Shown here one piece after another: positions 9,310 through 18,127 of a stretch of DNA of 64,000 bases; positions within the stretch are counted from its first letter, which is position 1, and each line of letters starts with the position of its first letter. Origin of the DNA: Hymenobacter aquaticus. GTDB lineage: Bacteria > Bacteroidota > Bacteroidia > Cytophagales > Hymenobacteraceae. The notes beneath the pieces were generated by a model. That model did no database searches, was not told the DNA's origin, and worked only from the letters and a program-made list of their open reading frames with translations. Location: contig NZ_SRLC01000001.1 of the NCBI RefSeq assembly GCF_004765605.1, positions 1,798,001 to 1,862,000 of the forward strand, in the 5' to 3' direction. A program made the translations under genes and the position numbers.

Positions 9310-9315
9310 GCCGGG

Positions 9316-10014
9316 CTACTCCCGCAAGCCCAGGTCCTGCTTGTGCATCCAGCCCCGGGTCGTCACTTTTTCCCAGTTGGTAAACGTGACGTACACCGCC
9401 GCGCCCTGCTCCTGACCCAGCCGCACTTTGTCGCCCTGCTCGCAGTACGCCTTACGGGGCTGGCCCAGGTCGGGGGAGTTGTAGAAATAAGCCCGGGCCA
9501 CCCGCACGACGGCCGTTTGCGCGCCGCCGGGGCTGGTTTGCGCCGGCTCAAGTGGCTGAGTTGCGGCGGGACGGGCGGCCGGGGCAGCCGGCGCGGTGGG
9601 CCGGCTCCGACTAGCCTGCGCCGACGCGTTTTCGATTAGGCTGCTGAGGTCCTGCATTTTCAGCCATCCGGCCACGGTAGCGCCCTGGGGGCTCACAAAG
9701 CGGGTTTTTACGAAGCCGTTGCCCTCGTCCTGGCCGTAGAGCACGTCGCCGCGCCGCAGGTAGTTGCCCCTGGGCCGGGCCTGCCGGGGCGAGTCGTAGA
9801 AGTAAGCCGTTTCGGCCCGCACCCGGTAGCGGCGGCCCGCCCCGGCCGGCAATGCCGCCGCCGCCGCGTTTTCCGCCTCGATTACACTGGGCCGGCGCTG
9901 GTCCGGGGCCGGCGCATCGACGCGCAGCTCCGAATCCGGCCGCCGCGCCGCGTCGTCGGAGCAGGCCAGCAGGCCGGGGGCGGCCAGCCCCAGCAATAGG
10001 CCGTGCGCCAGCAT
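9316..10014 (-). CDS. Lipoprotein with two SH3-like repeats
   Basis: From the start at 10014 the product has 232 residues with a lipoprotein signal (MLAHGLLLGLAAPGLLAC, lipobox LLAC). An earlier in-frame ATG at 10107 would add 31 residues before the hydrophobic core and remains possible. Two homologous modules are visible: YRVRAETAYFYDSP...GWLKMQDLSSL and VVRVARAYFYNSP...GWMHKQDLGLRE. They are separated by an Ala/Pro/Thr-rich linker, and the pattern is typical of bacterial SH3-like domains that bind cell-wall or envelope peptides. It ends 6 bp from the converging MscS gene, so the two share a tail-to-tail junction. Confidence 0.7.
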   Translation of the reverse strand: MLAHGLLLGLAAPGLLACSDDAARRPDSELRVDAPAPDQRRPSVIEAENAAAAALPAGAGRRYRVRAETAYFYDSPRQARPRGNYLRRGDVLYGQDEGNGFVKTRFVSPQGATVAGWLKMQDLSSLIENASAQASRSRPTAPAAPAARPAATQPLEPAQTSPGGAQTAVVRVARAYFYNSPDLGQPRKAYCEQGDKVRLGQEQGAAVYVTFTNWEKVTTRGWMHKQDLGLRE

Positions 10015-10410
10015 CCGCCAGACGGAGGAAGCCGGCCGCGCATCGAAAAGCAGGGGTAGTAAGTCGCCGGAACGGGGCGGGCGGCAGTGAGAAGCGGGCA
10101 TAAACATATCGGTAGCGGGCGAAACCCGGTGGTGGCTTTCCGGTGCGTACGTAGGTCGGACAGCCGGCGGCGGTACCGGGCCATTGCTTTCTACCCGGTG
10201 TCGGCCGGGCGGGACGCACCGCATAATGATGTGATGCCGAAAGCCGCCCGCCCCGCGCTACGGCCCTTCCGGCCCGTTGCGCGCCAGCTATAACATAAAA
10301 ATGCTATATCCATCAGAGGTTAAATCCTATTAAACTTGCCTCGCCATTGCCGCTATTGGTATCCCGGTCAGCGGCTTGGCGCTTGCTTTTCCACTCCATT
10401 TCTACCAGCT
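10015..10410. promoter_or_regulatory. Divergent promoter region
   Basis: This 396-bp gap separates the SH3 lipoprotein (-) from the monooxygenase (+). It includes an AT-rich stretch (10290-10335) ending in TAAACTTG at 10332, a good Bacteroidota -7-like core for the monooxygenase. The left 100 bp may belong to the lipoprotein if its longer start is used. No other feature was seen. Confidence 0.45.
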
Positions 10411-11991
10411 ATGAAAACATCCCCTTTCTTCCCCTCCCCCACGGTTGCCATCATTGGCGGCGGTCCGGCCGGTATTGCCGCCGCCAAGTCGTTGCTCGAA
10501 GACGGCCTCACGCCCGTTGTCATCGAGCAGAGCAGCGGCCTGGGTGGGCAGTGGAACCAGGGCGCGCCCCACAGCGGCCAGTGGCCGGGCATGCACGCCA
10601 ACTCCTGCCACATCAAGATGTCGTTTTCGGACTTCGACTACCCGGCCGGCACCCAGATGTTCCCGACGACGGAGGAAGTGCTGGCCTACCTGACCGAGTA
10701 CGCCCGCCACTTCGGCGTGCTGCCCCACGTGCGCTTCAACACCCGCGTGGAGCACGTCAGCCCGGGCCCCGATGGCCAGTACGTTATCCAGACGGTAAAC
10801 CAGCAGGGTGAGCGGCGGACGGAGTTCTTTGGCCGCGTCATCGTGGCCTCCGGGCGCTACAACAAGCCCCGCCTGCCGCGCACCCCGGGCCTCGACCAAT
10901 TCCAGGGCCGGGTGCTGCACTCGTTTGACTACCGGGGCCGCCACGACTTCCGGGGCCAGCGCGTGCTGGTGGTCGGCAACAGCATCAGCGGGCTGGAAAT
11001 TGCCAGCGACCTGGCCCAGAACGACGATACCGTGGTGCTGTCGTCGAGCCGGAAGCCGCGCTACATTGCCCGCAAAATCATGCACGGCGTGCCGACCGAC
11101 CAGCTGGCCTTTACCCGCTTCGGGGCCTACGTCAACCAGGCGCTGCCGCCCGCTGAAGCCGCCGCAGGCCTGAAAGAGCTGATCTTAAGCGCCGTGGGCA
11201 ACCCGGCCGACTACGGCGGGCTGCGGCCGGCCGACGACATTCTGGAAGCCGGCGTGTCGCAGTGCCAGGACTACCTGGACCAGGTGGCGGCCGGCCGCAT
11301 CCGGACGCTGCCCGGCGTACGGGAGTACACGGCCACCGGGGCCATCCTCACCGACGGGCGCGCCGTGCCGGTCGATGTGGTGCTGCTGGCCACGGGCTAC
11401 GACCTGCACCTGCCGTATCTGCACGAGAGCATCCGGCAGACGCTCAACGCCGGCCCCGAGCACATCGACCTGCACCACTTCACCTTTCACCCGGCCTTGC
11501 CCAACTTCGCCTTCATGGGGCTGTACCAGCAAATCGGCTCCTACTTCGTGACGGCCGAGCTGCAGGCCCGCTGGATTGCGGCCTGCTGGAGCGGAGCCTG
11601 CCCCGAGCCCACGGCGGCCGAAATGGCGGCGGGCCTGGCCGAGTTTGAGCAGTTCAAGCAGTTTCGGGGCACGGCCACCTGCCAGGAAGTAGCCGAAACG
11701 ATTTCCACCGCCATGGGCGTGGCACCCACGCTGCCCGACTACCCGGAGCTAACCCAGGAGCTGTTTTTTGGCTTGCTGGCGCCGGCTCAGTTCCGGATGG
11801 AGGGCCACGGCCGCCAGCCCGACGCCCGCCTCCGCTTCGTGCGCAACGCCCGCCACTTCACCGCCGGCCAGCCCACCCCCATGACGGAGCAGCAGCTCGG
11901 GGGGCTGCGGATGCTGGCCGCGCGCCTGCCGCAGCACGCCATGCTGCAACGGGTGGTCCAGCAGTTGCAGCCCGAGTCGGCTTTGGCGTAA
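10411..11991 (+). CDS. Flavin-containing monooxygenase-like oxidoreductase
   Basis: The 526-residue protein has two dinucleotide-binding folds: FAD at residues 12-24 (VAIIGGGPAGIAA) and NADPH at 185-198 (RVLVVGNSISGLEIA). The ATG-motif VVLLATGYDLHLPYL near residue 330 completes the class B flavoprotein monooxygenase pattern. The FMO fingerprint FxGxxxHxxxY/F is represented by FDYRGRHDF, which is degenerate, and FHPALPNFAFMGLY follows later. These enzymes oxygenate soft nucleophiles (N or S) or ketones; the substrate is unknown. It starts after a predicted promoter and ends 27 bp before a hairpin terminator. Confidence 0.85.
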   Translation: MKTSPFFPSPTVAIIGGGPAGIAAAKSLLEDGLTPVVIEQSSGLGGQWNQGAPHSGQWPGMHANSCHIKMSFSDFDYPAGTQMFPTTEEVLAYLTEYARHFGVLPHVRFNTRVEHVSPGPDGQYVIQTVNQQGERRTEFFGRVIVASGRYNKPRLPRTPGLDQFQGRVLHSFDYRGRHDFRGQRVLVVGNSISGLEIASDLAQNDDTVVLSSSRKPRYIARKIMHGVPTDQLAFTRFGAYVNQALPPAEAAAGLKELILSAVGNPADYGGLRPADDILEAGVSQCQDYLDQVAAGRIRTLPGVREYTATGAILTDGRAVPVDVVLLATGYDLHLPYLHESIRQTLNAGPEHIDLHHFTFHPALPNFAFMGLYQQIGSYFVTAELQARWIAACWSGACPEPTAAEMAAGLAEFEQFKQFRGTATCQEVAETISTAMGVAPTLPDYPELTQELFFGLLAPAQFRMEGHGRQPDARLRFVRNARHFTAGQPTPMTEQQLGGLRMLAARLPQHAMLQRVVQQLQPESALA

Positions 11992-12017
11992 GCTGCCCTG
12001 CTTTTTTCAAGTACGCG

Positions 12018-12053
12018 AGCCGACGGATAGCCTCCGTCGGCTTGCTGATTTTT
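12018..12053 (+). terminator. Rho-independent terminator after the monooxygenase
   Basis: AGCCGACGGA (12018-12027) pairs with TCCGTCGGCT (12033-12042), followed by a T-rich tract at 12049-12053. Confidence 0.8.
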
Positions 12054-12203
12054 GCCCCGCCCGTTGGCGGGAAAACCGGCCCCGCTGGCGGCTAGGCTAT
12101 AACTTTCGGGGACGAGTAGCGGTAGTAGCTGCAAGCGGCGCGGTTTGCCCGGGCCAGCCGGCCAGGGGCACCGCCGCTGGCCCTACCTTTTCTTCCCTGC
12201 TTT

Positions 12204-13157
12204 ATGGCATCCCAATCAGCTGAACCAACCTCGGATTTTCCTTCTGCTTCTCCCGCCGCCTCACCCGTCATCGTGCTGGCGGGTGCCACCGGGGCCCTCG
12301 GGCTGCTGATTGCCCACCACCTGCGCCGCCGCGGGGCTACCGTGCGGGCTCTCGTACGACCTAGCGCCGAGCACGGGGCCGAAGCAACTTCCCTCCGACT
12401 ACAAGGCGTGGACATCGTGACCCTGAACTACCACGATGCCCCGGCCCTGACCACCGCCTGCACGGGGGCCGCCTGCGTGGTATCGGCCCTGTCGGGGCTG
12501 CGGGAGGTGATTGTGGACGCCCAGACCCGGCTGCTCGACGCGGCCGTGGCGACCGGCGTGCCCCGCTTTATTCCCTCCGACTACTCCGCCGACTTTACCC
12601 GCCTGCCGGAAGGCGCCAACCGCAACTTCGACCTGCGCCGCGAGTTTGCGCGCCGCCTCGAGCAGGCTCCGATTCAAGCCACGTCCATTCTCAACGGCAT
12701 GTTCACGGATTTGCTGACCGGCCAGGCTCCCGTGATTCTGGCGGGGCCGCGCCGGGTGCTGTACTGGGGCAGCGCCGACCAGCCCCTGGACTTTACCACC
12801 ATGATTAACACGGCCGAGTACACGGCCGCCGCCGCCCTCGACCCTACGACGCCCCGCTACCTGCGCGTGGCCGGCGAAGTAGCCAGCATCCGGGGGCTGC
12901 GGGCGGCGGCCGAGGCGGCTACGGGCCAGCCCTACAAGCTGCTGCGGGCCGGCAGCCTGGGCTTGCTGCGCACCATGATTTCGATTACGAAGACGCTGCT
13001 GCCGGCCAAAAACGAGGTATTTCCGCCCTGGCAGGGCATGCAGTACCTGCACAACATGCTCAGCGGCCAGGCCAAGCTGCCCGAGCCCCTCGACAACGGC
13101 CGCTACCCCGAAATCCGGTGGACGCCGGTGCGGGAAGTGCTGGCTCCGGGCAAATAG
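12204..13157 (+). CDS. NmrA/isoflavone-reductase-like NAD(P)-binding protein
   Basis: The 317-residue protein is an atypical short-chain dehydrogenase. The NAD(P) motif GATGALGLLIAHHLRRRGA lies near residues 31-49, preceded by a Ser/Pro-rich N-terminus. PRFIPSDYSADFTRLPEG and EYTAAAALDP fit the NmrA-like/aromatic alcohol reductase group, in which the classical Tyr-x3-Lys pair is not conserved. Such proteins either reduce small aromatic substrates or sense the NADP redox state. TACCTTTT at 12184 is a plausible promoter core. A later ATG at 12689 is internal and not a likely start. Confidence 0.82.
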   Translation: MASQSAEPTSDFPSASPAASPVIVLAGATGALGLLIAHHLRRRGATVRALVRPSAEHGAEATSLRLQGVDIVTLNYHDAPALTTACTGAACVVSALSGLREVIVDAQTRLLDAAVATGVPRFIPSDYSADFTRLPEGANRNFDLRREFARRLEQAPIQATSILNGMFTDLLTGQAPVILAGPRRVLYWGSADQPLDFTTMINTAEYTAAAALDPTTPRYLRVAGEVASIRGLRAAAEAATGQPYKLLRAGSLGLLRTMISITKTLLPAKNEVFPPWQGMQYLHNMLSGQAKLPEPLDNGRYPEIRWTPVREVLAPGK

Positions 13158-13205
13158 CGCGGCAGGCGCACGGCAGTGGCGCGGGCGGCTCGCAGTTCGG
13201 GCGGG

Positions 13206-13811
13206 CTACTCGTGGGCGGCGGGCAGCTGCCAGGCTACGGCCGTGGCCCACAGCTCGGCCGCTTCGTAGATCAGGTGAAAGACGGGCTCCTTCAGAAACA
13301 GGTAGCCGTCGATGCTGTCGGGAAACAGGTGAGCGGCCCGCTGCTTCAGCAGGCCGTACTCGGCGCGGGCCCGGGGGCTGGCGCGCAGGTAGTCGCGGAA
13401 CAGCAGGGCGTAGCGGGCATTGAACCGGCCCGCTTCGCGAAGGTGAATGTGGGTGCGGCGCTGCCCGGCGGGCTCCCGCGCGTAGCCCTTGCGCAGCTCC
13501 ACCGACGTGGCCGGCAGGCCGTGAAACTCGTCGTACTGCCACTCTTCGCGCAGCCGGAAGCCCGCCGCGCCCAACGGCCGCGCCAGCCCGGCCACGCCCG
13601 AGAAGTCGGCCACGGTCAGCTGCACGTCGATGACGTCTTTGGCGCATAAGTCCGGCACGGCCGTGGAGCCGATGTGGTCGATGCGCAGCACCTGCGGCCC
13701 CAGCACTGCCCGCAGGTGCCGGGCCAGCTGGGCATACTCCCCGGCCCAGGCCGGCTGGTAGGGCCGCAGCACCACCGGCCTTGATTTGGCAAAACGCTCC
13801 ATGCTGGACAT
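13206..13811 (-). CDS. GrpB family protein (UPF0157, nucleotidyltransferase-like)
   Basis: The 201-residue product has the family landmarks VVLRPYQPAWAGEYAQLARH at the N-terminus, the core motif RIDHIGSTAVPDLCAKDVID (GST-x-VP-x2-AKD-x2-D, a nucleotidyltransferase-like G-S plus acidic pair) and RRTHIHLREAG. The family's activity is largely uncharacterised. It converges on the NmrA-like gene with 48 bp between the stops. The start could also be the ATG at 13802. Confidence 0.88.
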   Translation of the reverse strand: MSSMERFAKSRPVVLRPYQPAWAGEYAQLARHLRAVLGPQVLRIDHIGSTAVPDLCAKDVIDVQLTVADFSGVAGLARPLGAAGFRLREEWQYDEFHGLPATSVELRKGYAREPAGQRRTHIHLREAGRFNARYALLFRDYLRASPRARAEYGLLKQRAAHLFPDSIDGYLFLKEPVFHLIYEAAELWATAVAWQLPAAHE

Positions 13812-13881
13812 ACTCCCTGAAAAAAAGCCACCGGAAAGCCCGAAAATACGTTATCGGCCGGGCCCGCCAGTAGGCGCGCCG

Positions 13882-14520
13882 CTATTTTCCCAGGGTGCGC
13901 AGGTAGCGGGCCGGAATGGGCAGGCCGCGCAGGTGGTTGGTGAAGGCAAACAAAATGAGCAACGCCACCACCACGCCCAGGCCCCCGATGCCCCAGGCGT
14001 GCCGGCGCGCCCGGCGCGGCCCGAAAATACTACTTGCCTTCTGGTAGTGCAGCGCGGCCAGGTGCAGGAAAACCGCCGTGACGGCCAGGAAGTAGTAAGG
14101 CACAAAAAACAGGCTGAACGGAAACGTGTTCAGGCCGGCGGCGGCGAAGTAGAAGTTGGTATCCAGGCCAAACCAGACCCGGCCGGACAGCACGGCCCCG
14201 GTGTGCGCCAGCAGGAAAAACGCCAGGTACAAGCCCGAAAAAATCTGAAGCCGCCGCGCTGCCGACGGCCCGGGCTGGCGGCGGGCTTGCCCGTACAGCC
14301 GCACCCCGGAAACCACCTGCAGGCCCGTGGCCAGCAGCAGCACGGCTTCCACCACCGGGTGGCGGTACCCGACGCGCAGCGCGTTCATCACGGCCAGGTG
14401 GGCCGGAATGCCGCTCAGGGCTACCAAATGATTGGCCAGATGAGCCAGGATAAACACCGTCAGCAGCAGTCCGGTCCAGTAATGCGTGGTGGTCAGGGAA
14501 GGGCGCATCAGTTGTAGCAA
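13882..14520 (-). CDS. Integral membrane protein resembling a succinate-dehydrogenase cytochrome b
   Basis: The 212-residue protein has about five hydrophobic helices. Histidines lie in positions like those that bind haem in four-/five-helix cytochrome b subunits: LLLTVFILAHLANHLVALSG, FFLLAHTGAVLSG and FLHLAALHYQK. No Fe-S or flavoprotein partner genes are adjacent, so a respiratory role is only suggested by this pattern. ATG codons at 14520 and 14508 are both possible starts. Confidence 0.6.
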   Translation of the reverse strand: MLQLMRPSLTTTHYWTGLLLTVFILAHLANHLVALSGIPAHLAVMNALRVGYRHPVVEAVLLLATGLQVVSGVRLYGQARRQPGPSAARRLQIFSGLYLAFFLLAHTGAVLSGRVWFGLDTNFYFAAAGLNTFPFSLFFVPYYFLAVTAVFLHLAALHYQKASSIFGPRRARRHAWGIGGLGVVVALLILFAFTNHLRGLPIPARYLRTLGK

Positions 14521-14573
14521 AGGGAAGCGGGTGCAATACTAGCACGGCCTGCCCTTTATGCATAGCGGGCCGC

Positions 14574-15014
14574 TTATATAGAGCCACTGCCGCCGGCAAT
14601 TTCCGCCGGGCGGCCGGGCCGGCGGTCCAGCGCCAGCCGCAGACTCAGCAGGGCCAGCACCAGCGTCAGGGGCGTAAAAACGTGCTTTTCCAGCGGATTA
14701 ACCGACAGCAGATTGCCCACGGTGTTCAGCCCGAACAGCGCCGTCATCAGCCACAGCGCGCCCCGCAGCCAACCGGTGCGGCGGCCAGCGCCCCAGTGGC
14801 CGGCCCAGGCCCCGGCCACCCCGGCCAGCACCAGGTTTGCCCCGATGGAAACGGTTTCGAACGCCAGCATCTGGGCCGGGCTCTGTAGGCGGCCGCCCCA
14901 CACGATTCCGTACGGCACAATGCCGGTGAGAATCAGGGCGTGAAAGAGCACCAGCAGGGAAAGCAAAACTAGCAGGCAAGTAGCCGCCCGGCGGGTGGAA
15001 AACAGGTGTTTCAT
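14574..15014 (-). CDS. Small four-helix membrane protein
   Basis: From the start at 15014 (MKHLFSTRRAATCLLVLLSL) the product has 146 residues with four hydrophobic segments near 10-32, 45-68, 80-98 and 104-122. The family is not recognised. It lies between two other membrane-protein genes on the same strand with short gaps, so a shared transcript is plausible. Confidence 0.65.
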   Translation of the reverse strand: MKHLFSTRRAATCLLVLLSLLVLFHALILTGIVPYGIVWGGRLQSPAQMLAFETVSIGANLVLAGVAGAWAGHWGAGRRTGWLRGALWLMTALFGLNTVGNLLSVNPLEKHVFTPLTLVLALLSLRLALDRRPGRPAEIAGGSGSI

Positions 15015-15097
15015 GGCGGAAGGAATAGCCGCGAAGTACGCCATTTCACCAGTACGATGCGCCCGTCATCAGGAGCCGCGCGCCCCGGTACCTTCGC

Positions 15098-16294
15098 TTA
15101 GAGGTACGACAGCCACCAGTAGCGGTGGCGCCGCTTGTAGCTACCGTACCAGCGGCAGGGCCAGTACAGGAGCACCACCACGGCGGCCCACACCGCGTAG
15201 GCGCGCCACAGGCTGGGCTCGTAGCCCTTGGGCCAGCTGGCCGGGGGCGTAAACGACAGGTTAACAGCCTGTCCGAACGCCAGGCGGGTCCAGAGCCAGG
15301 CCCCGGCACTGATTAGCAGCAGGTGCAGCAGAAAGTAAAAGAAAGGCACCTGCCCGTAGGTGCGCAGGGTGCGCGTCAGGCGGTTGTCTACGGTTTCCAG
15401 CCGGCTGAGCAGCAGCAGGGACACGCCCAGCGTGAGGCCCACGAACAGCAGGGAAGGCGGGTACTTGCTCACGTTCAGCAACGACAGCCCCGTGTAGAGC
15501 GCGCCCCGGGCCTGCCCGCTCCACGGGGCCGGGTCGCCGTACCAGTTGGTTGCCCGCAGCACCCCGAATACGACCAAGAGCACCGCCCCGGCCGTGCGCA
15601 GCCGCCGGGCCCGGTCGGCCAGGGGCAGCCCAAACCACGGCCCCACCACGTAGCCGGCCAGCATCACGCCCAGCCACGGCCCCACGGAATAGGCCACCAG
15701 CAGCGGCGGCAACTGGACCAGGGGCAGCACGAAGGGCGTATTGTGCAGCAAGGCCCAGCTGGCGTTGGCGGGAGTCACGGGCTGAATAAAGGGCAGCGCG
15801 TCGTGGCCCAGCACGATGAGGGCCGCCAGCGCCGCCAGCACCGGGCGCGGCAGCCAGAGCAGCCCGGCCATCAGCACCATGCCGCCCCCGATGGCCCAGA
15901 TAACCTCCAGCACCAGCAGCTCGTGGCTCCATTGCAGCAGGAAGGTAATGACCACCACCTCGACGCCAATCAGCCACAGCCCGCGGGTGAGCAGCCGCCA
16001 ACTGGCCGCGCCCCGGCTCCCCTGCTTCTGCAGTTGCAGCCAGATGCTCACGCCGGAGAGAAACACGAACGTGGGGGCGCAGAAATGGGTAATCCAGCGG
16101 GTGAAAAACAGCGCGCCGCTGGCCTGGGTCAGGTCTTCGGGCCGGATGGCGGTGCTGCTCCAGAAGTCGCGCACGTGGTCGAGAGCCATGATAACCATGA
16201 CCAGGCCGCGCACCACATCCACGGCCTGCACCCGCGGGGTACTACCGGCCCGCCCCGGGGCGGACACGACTTCTGATTCGAGGGCTGCTTGCAT
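15098..16294 (-). CDS. DUF1624/heparan-acetyltransferase-like membrane protein
   Basis: The 398-residue protein begins with a short polar tail and then RVQAVDVVRGLVMVIMALDH, the hallmark of the DUF1624/HGSNAT-like acyltransferase family (R-x-x-A/S-x-D-x-x-R-G). HFCAPTFVFLSGVSIWLQL and about ten hydrophobic helices follow. Relatives are multi-pass membrane proteins thought to move acyl groups across the membrane; the substrate is unknown. It is the most upstream of three leftward membrane-protein genes. Confidence 0.82.
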   Translation of the reverse strand: MQAALESEVVSAPGRAGSTPRVQAVDVVRGLVMVIMALDHVRDFWSSTAIRPEDLTQASGALFFTRWITHFCAPTFVFLSGVSIWLQLQKQGSRGAASWRLLTRGLWLIGVEVVVITFLLQWSHELLVLEVIWAIGGGMVLMAGLLWLPRPVLAALAALIVLGHDALPFIQPVTPANASWALLHNTPFVLPLVQLPPLLVAYSVGPWLGVMLAGYVVGPWFGLPLADRARRLRTAGAVLLVVFGVLRATNWYGDPAPWSGQARGALYTGLSLLNVSKYPPSLLFVGLTLGVSLLLLSRLETVDNRLTRTLRTYGQVPFFYFLLHLLLISAGAWLWTRLAFGQAVNLSFTPPASWPKGYEPSLWRAYAVWAAVVVLLYWPCRWYGSYKRRHRYWWLSYL

Positions 16295-16477
16295 ACGGGG
16301 TGGGCATTCGGTTGGCGGGGAGGTAGCGGCCGGCGCGGGCCTCCGGCGTCCGGCGGCCGTAAGCTACACGTTGGGCCGCATTTAACCAGCTGGACCGCAG
16401 CTCATTTTACCCGACCAGCCGGACAAAAAACGTATATTCAGTAAACCCAATATCCAGTGCTATGCAACGCCGCCCCA

Positions 16478-16521
16478 GGTCGTTCGGGCGGTATTTATCA
16501 GACAGAATGATACGTGAGTAA
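16478..16521 (-). pseudogene. Remnant of a second RAYT gene start
   Basis: These 44 nt match 17297-17340 at 42 positions, covering the last bases upstream and the first nine codons of the intact RAYT gene. The start codon is changed (CTG in place of ATG on the minus strand) and homology stops after codon nine, so it cannot be functional. Confidence 0.8.
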
Positions 16522-16563
16522 CCCAGCACCACCACGAGTTGACCCCAGTTAGACAGCCGGCCC

Positions 16564-16750
16564 CGCGTCTCTGGCGCGCCCGTTCGCGCAATACACCTGC
16601 ACGGCGCGGCTGATTCGCGTCACAGACGCTGAGCCGACAAGCACGCGCCGGAGACGCGCGCTTGCCGCGCAACACAGCCTCGTCGCTGGCGCGCGTCTGT
16701 GACGCGTGCCTCCCGGTTGCGCGTCTCTGACGCGCCCGTTCGCGCAAATA
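16564..16750. repeat. REP hairpin block, left copy
   Basis: Contains unit A (16564-16669), a linker, unit B (16685-16720) and the truncated start of another unit A (16721-16750). Hairpin cores include GCGTCACAGACGC (16617-16629), GCGCGTCTGTGACGCG (from 16690) and GCGCGTCTCTGACGCGC (16719-16735). The block lies immediately downstream of the RAYT gene. Confidence 0.8.
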
Positions 16751-16775
16751 GCGACGCGTGCCGGCAGCACCTGCG

Positions 16776-17324
16776 CTATTCCAGAAACTGTACCGGTAGC
16801 AAACCACCGTGACCGGCATAAGTGGCCGCCGAGCTATAGAGGTAATGTTCCGGCTCGGCCACTGTCAGATCGGTAACGGGGTTGCGATGCACATACTCGA
16901 GCTTTTGCCGGGCAAAGGCTGGGGTAAGCAGCTGCACCGCATGGCTGCCATCCTGCCAGAGCTTATAGTCCTGTACTCGCCGCGTCTGCGCGGCATGAAA
17001 AGCAAAGCGGTGCAGCAGCCACTCGCGCCGGCTTTCGGCCTCCTGCTGAATGCGGTACAGCAGCTCCCGATTGGTGTACTTCTTGAAGTCGCGCAGAAAG
17101 GCCGAAAGGCTATGGCCCGGCGCTGCCCCGGCAATCAGGTGCAGGTGGCTAGGCATCAGGCACCACGCGTAGAGTAGCAGCCCTTTGTGCTGCTGACAAT
17201 AGCGTAGACTGTCTACAATGACTGTTTTATAGCTACCCCGCGTGAACAGATCAACCCAGTCCACTACCGTCATGGTCAGGAAATAAATGCCCTCCGGGTC
17301 GTTCGGGCGGTATTTATCAGACAT
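16776..17324 (-). CDS. REP-associated tyrosine transposase (RAYT, IS200/Y1 family)
   Basis: The 182-residue protein is a single-domain HUH endonuclease. The HUH motif is MPSHLHLIAG (His-hydrophobic-His) and the catalytic helix is KLEYVHRNPVTDL, which carries the nucleophilic Tyr. N-terminal YFLTMTVVDWVDLF is typical of the Y1_Tnp fold. RAYTs bind and nick REP hairpins and are thought to mobilise them rather than themselves. The ATG at 17324 gives the family start (MSDKYRPND); the upstream extension is encoded by repeat DNA. GCGTC-N3-GACGC hairpins flank the gene on both sides, as expected for its substrate. Confidence 0.9.
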   Translation of the reverse strand: MSDKYRPNDPEGIYFLTMTVVDWVDLFTRGSYKTVIVDSLRYCQQHKGLLLYAWCLMPSHLHLIAGAAPGHSLSAFLRDFKKYTNRELLYRIQQEAESRREWLLHRFAFHAAQTRRVQDYKLWQDGSHAVQLLTPAFARQKLEYVHRNPVTDLTVAEPEHYLYSSAATYAGHGGLLPVQFLE

Positions 17325-17387
17325 AATGATACGTAAGTAATTAAGCCCGTTGAATAGCTGGCGCACGTCACAGCGGCACAGCTGGCC

Positions 17388-17656
17388 CGCATCTCTGCCG
17401 CGCCCGTTCACGCAATATACGTGCACGGCGCGGCTGATTCGCGTCACAGACGCGGAGCCGGAAAGCACGCGTCAGAGACGCGCGCTTGCCGCGTTAGCAG
17501 CATGCCCACCCTACTGCTCACTGCTGGCGCGCGTCTCCGACGCGTGCCTCCCGGTTGCGCGTCTCTGACGCGCCCGTTCGCGCAATACACCTGCACGGCG
17601 CGGCTGATTCGCGTCACAGACGCGGAGCCGGAAAGCACGCGCCGGAGACGCGTGCT
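17388..17656. repeat. REP hairpin block, right copy
   Basis: Contains unit A (17388-17493), a 29-bp linker, unit B (17523-17558) and a second full unit A (17559-17656). Unit A is about 100 bp and near-identical between copies (shared core CACGGCGCGGCTGATTCGCG). The block lies upstream of the RAYT gene. Confidence 0.8.
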
Positions 17657-17670
17657 AGACAGCATCCCTA

Positions 17671-17997
17671 CTACTCCGCAGCCGGCAAGAACCAGCGCTG
17701 GTAGGCTAGGGCCACCAGGCGCTGCCACTCGGGGTGGCGCTTCAGGTAGCTGGTCACGAAGGGGCACAGCGGAATCAGGGGCTGCTGGCGCCGCGCGGCT
17801 TCGGCCAGCACCTTTTCCACCAGGGCCGTGCCCACGCCCTGCCCTTCCAGCTGGCCCGGCACTTCGGTGTGAAACAGGGCCAGGGCCCCTTCCCGCTCGC
17901 CGTACTCCATGAAGGCGGTGGCGTGATTCACGGTTAGCTCGAAGCGGTGGCTGCCGCCGTTGTCGATGAGGGGCAGGCTCTGGAGTTCGGGTTTCAT
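17671..17997 (-). CDS. GNAT-like N-acetyltransferase (YjdJ/Acetyltransf_CG type)
   Basis: The 108-residue protein matches the small GCN5-related group. It has FELTVNHATAFMEYGEREGA at the N-terminus, ALALFHTEVPGQLEGQGVGT with the acetyl-CoA loop (Q/RxxGxG/A, here EGQGVGTALV), and PLCPFVTSYLKRHPEW at the end. The start at 17997 is chosen because it gives the compact family length. The substrate is unknown. It ends only 11 bp from the REP block. Confidence 0.85.
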   Translation of the reverse strand: MKPELQSLPLIDNGGSHRFELTVNHATAFMEYGEREGALALFHTEVPGQLEGQGVGTALVEKVLAEAARRQQPLIPLCPFVTSYLKRHPEWQRLVALAYQRWFLPAAE

Positions 17998-18077
17998 GGC
18001 AGGCGAGATTAGTGGTAGCGGGCCAAAAGTAGCGGGGCCCGGGCTGGCATGCCACTTCATGCGCCGTAAAACGCAAA

Positions 18078-18105
18078 GCGCCGCCCCGGTTTCCCGGGGC
18101 GGCGC
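18078..18105 (-). terminator. Terminator of the 74-residue gene
   Basis: GCGCCGCCCCGG and CCGGGGCGGCGC form a perfect 12-bp stem around a 4-nt loop. On the minus strand it is followed by a weak T-rich run. It lies 22 bp beyond the stop of the small gene. Confidence 0.8.
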
Positions 18106-18127
18106 CGATTCTGTAGAAGCCGGAAAC

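Larger units (their letters stand above)
16478..17660 (-). mobile_element. RAYT/REP element with duplicated flanking module
   Basis: A REP-associated tyrosine transposase gene (16776-17324, -) is bracketed by two directly repeated modules, 16478-16750 and 17297-17656. Each module consists of the 44-nt 5' end of the transposase gene, a short unique linker and GC-rich hairpin repeats built on GCGTC-N3-GACGC. The arrangement suggests a tandem duplication of a RAYT unit with deletion of one coding copy. Confidence 0.75.

Noticed and set aside
16776..17468. A 230-residue start for the transposase
   Set aside because: The extra N-terminal residues are encoded by REP units that also yield similar peptides in the unrelated frame at 16549-16819; the ATG at 17324 matches the family start.
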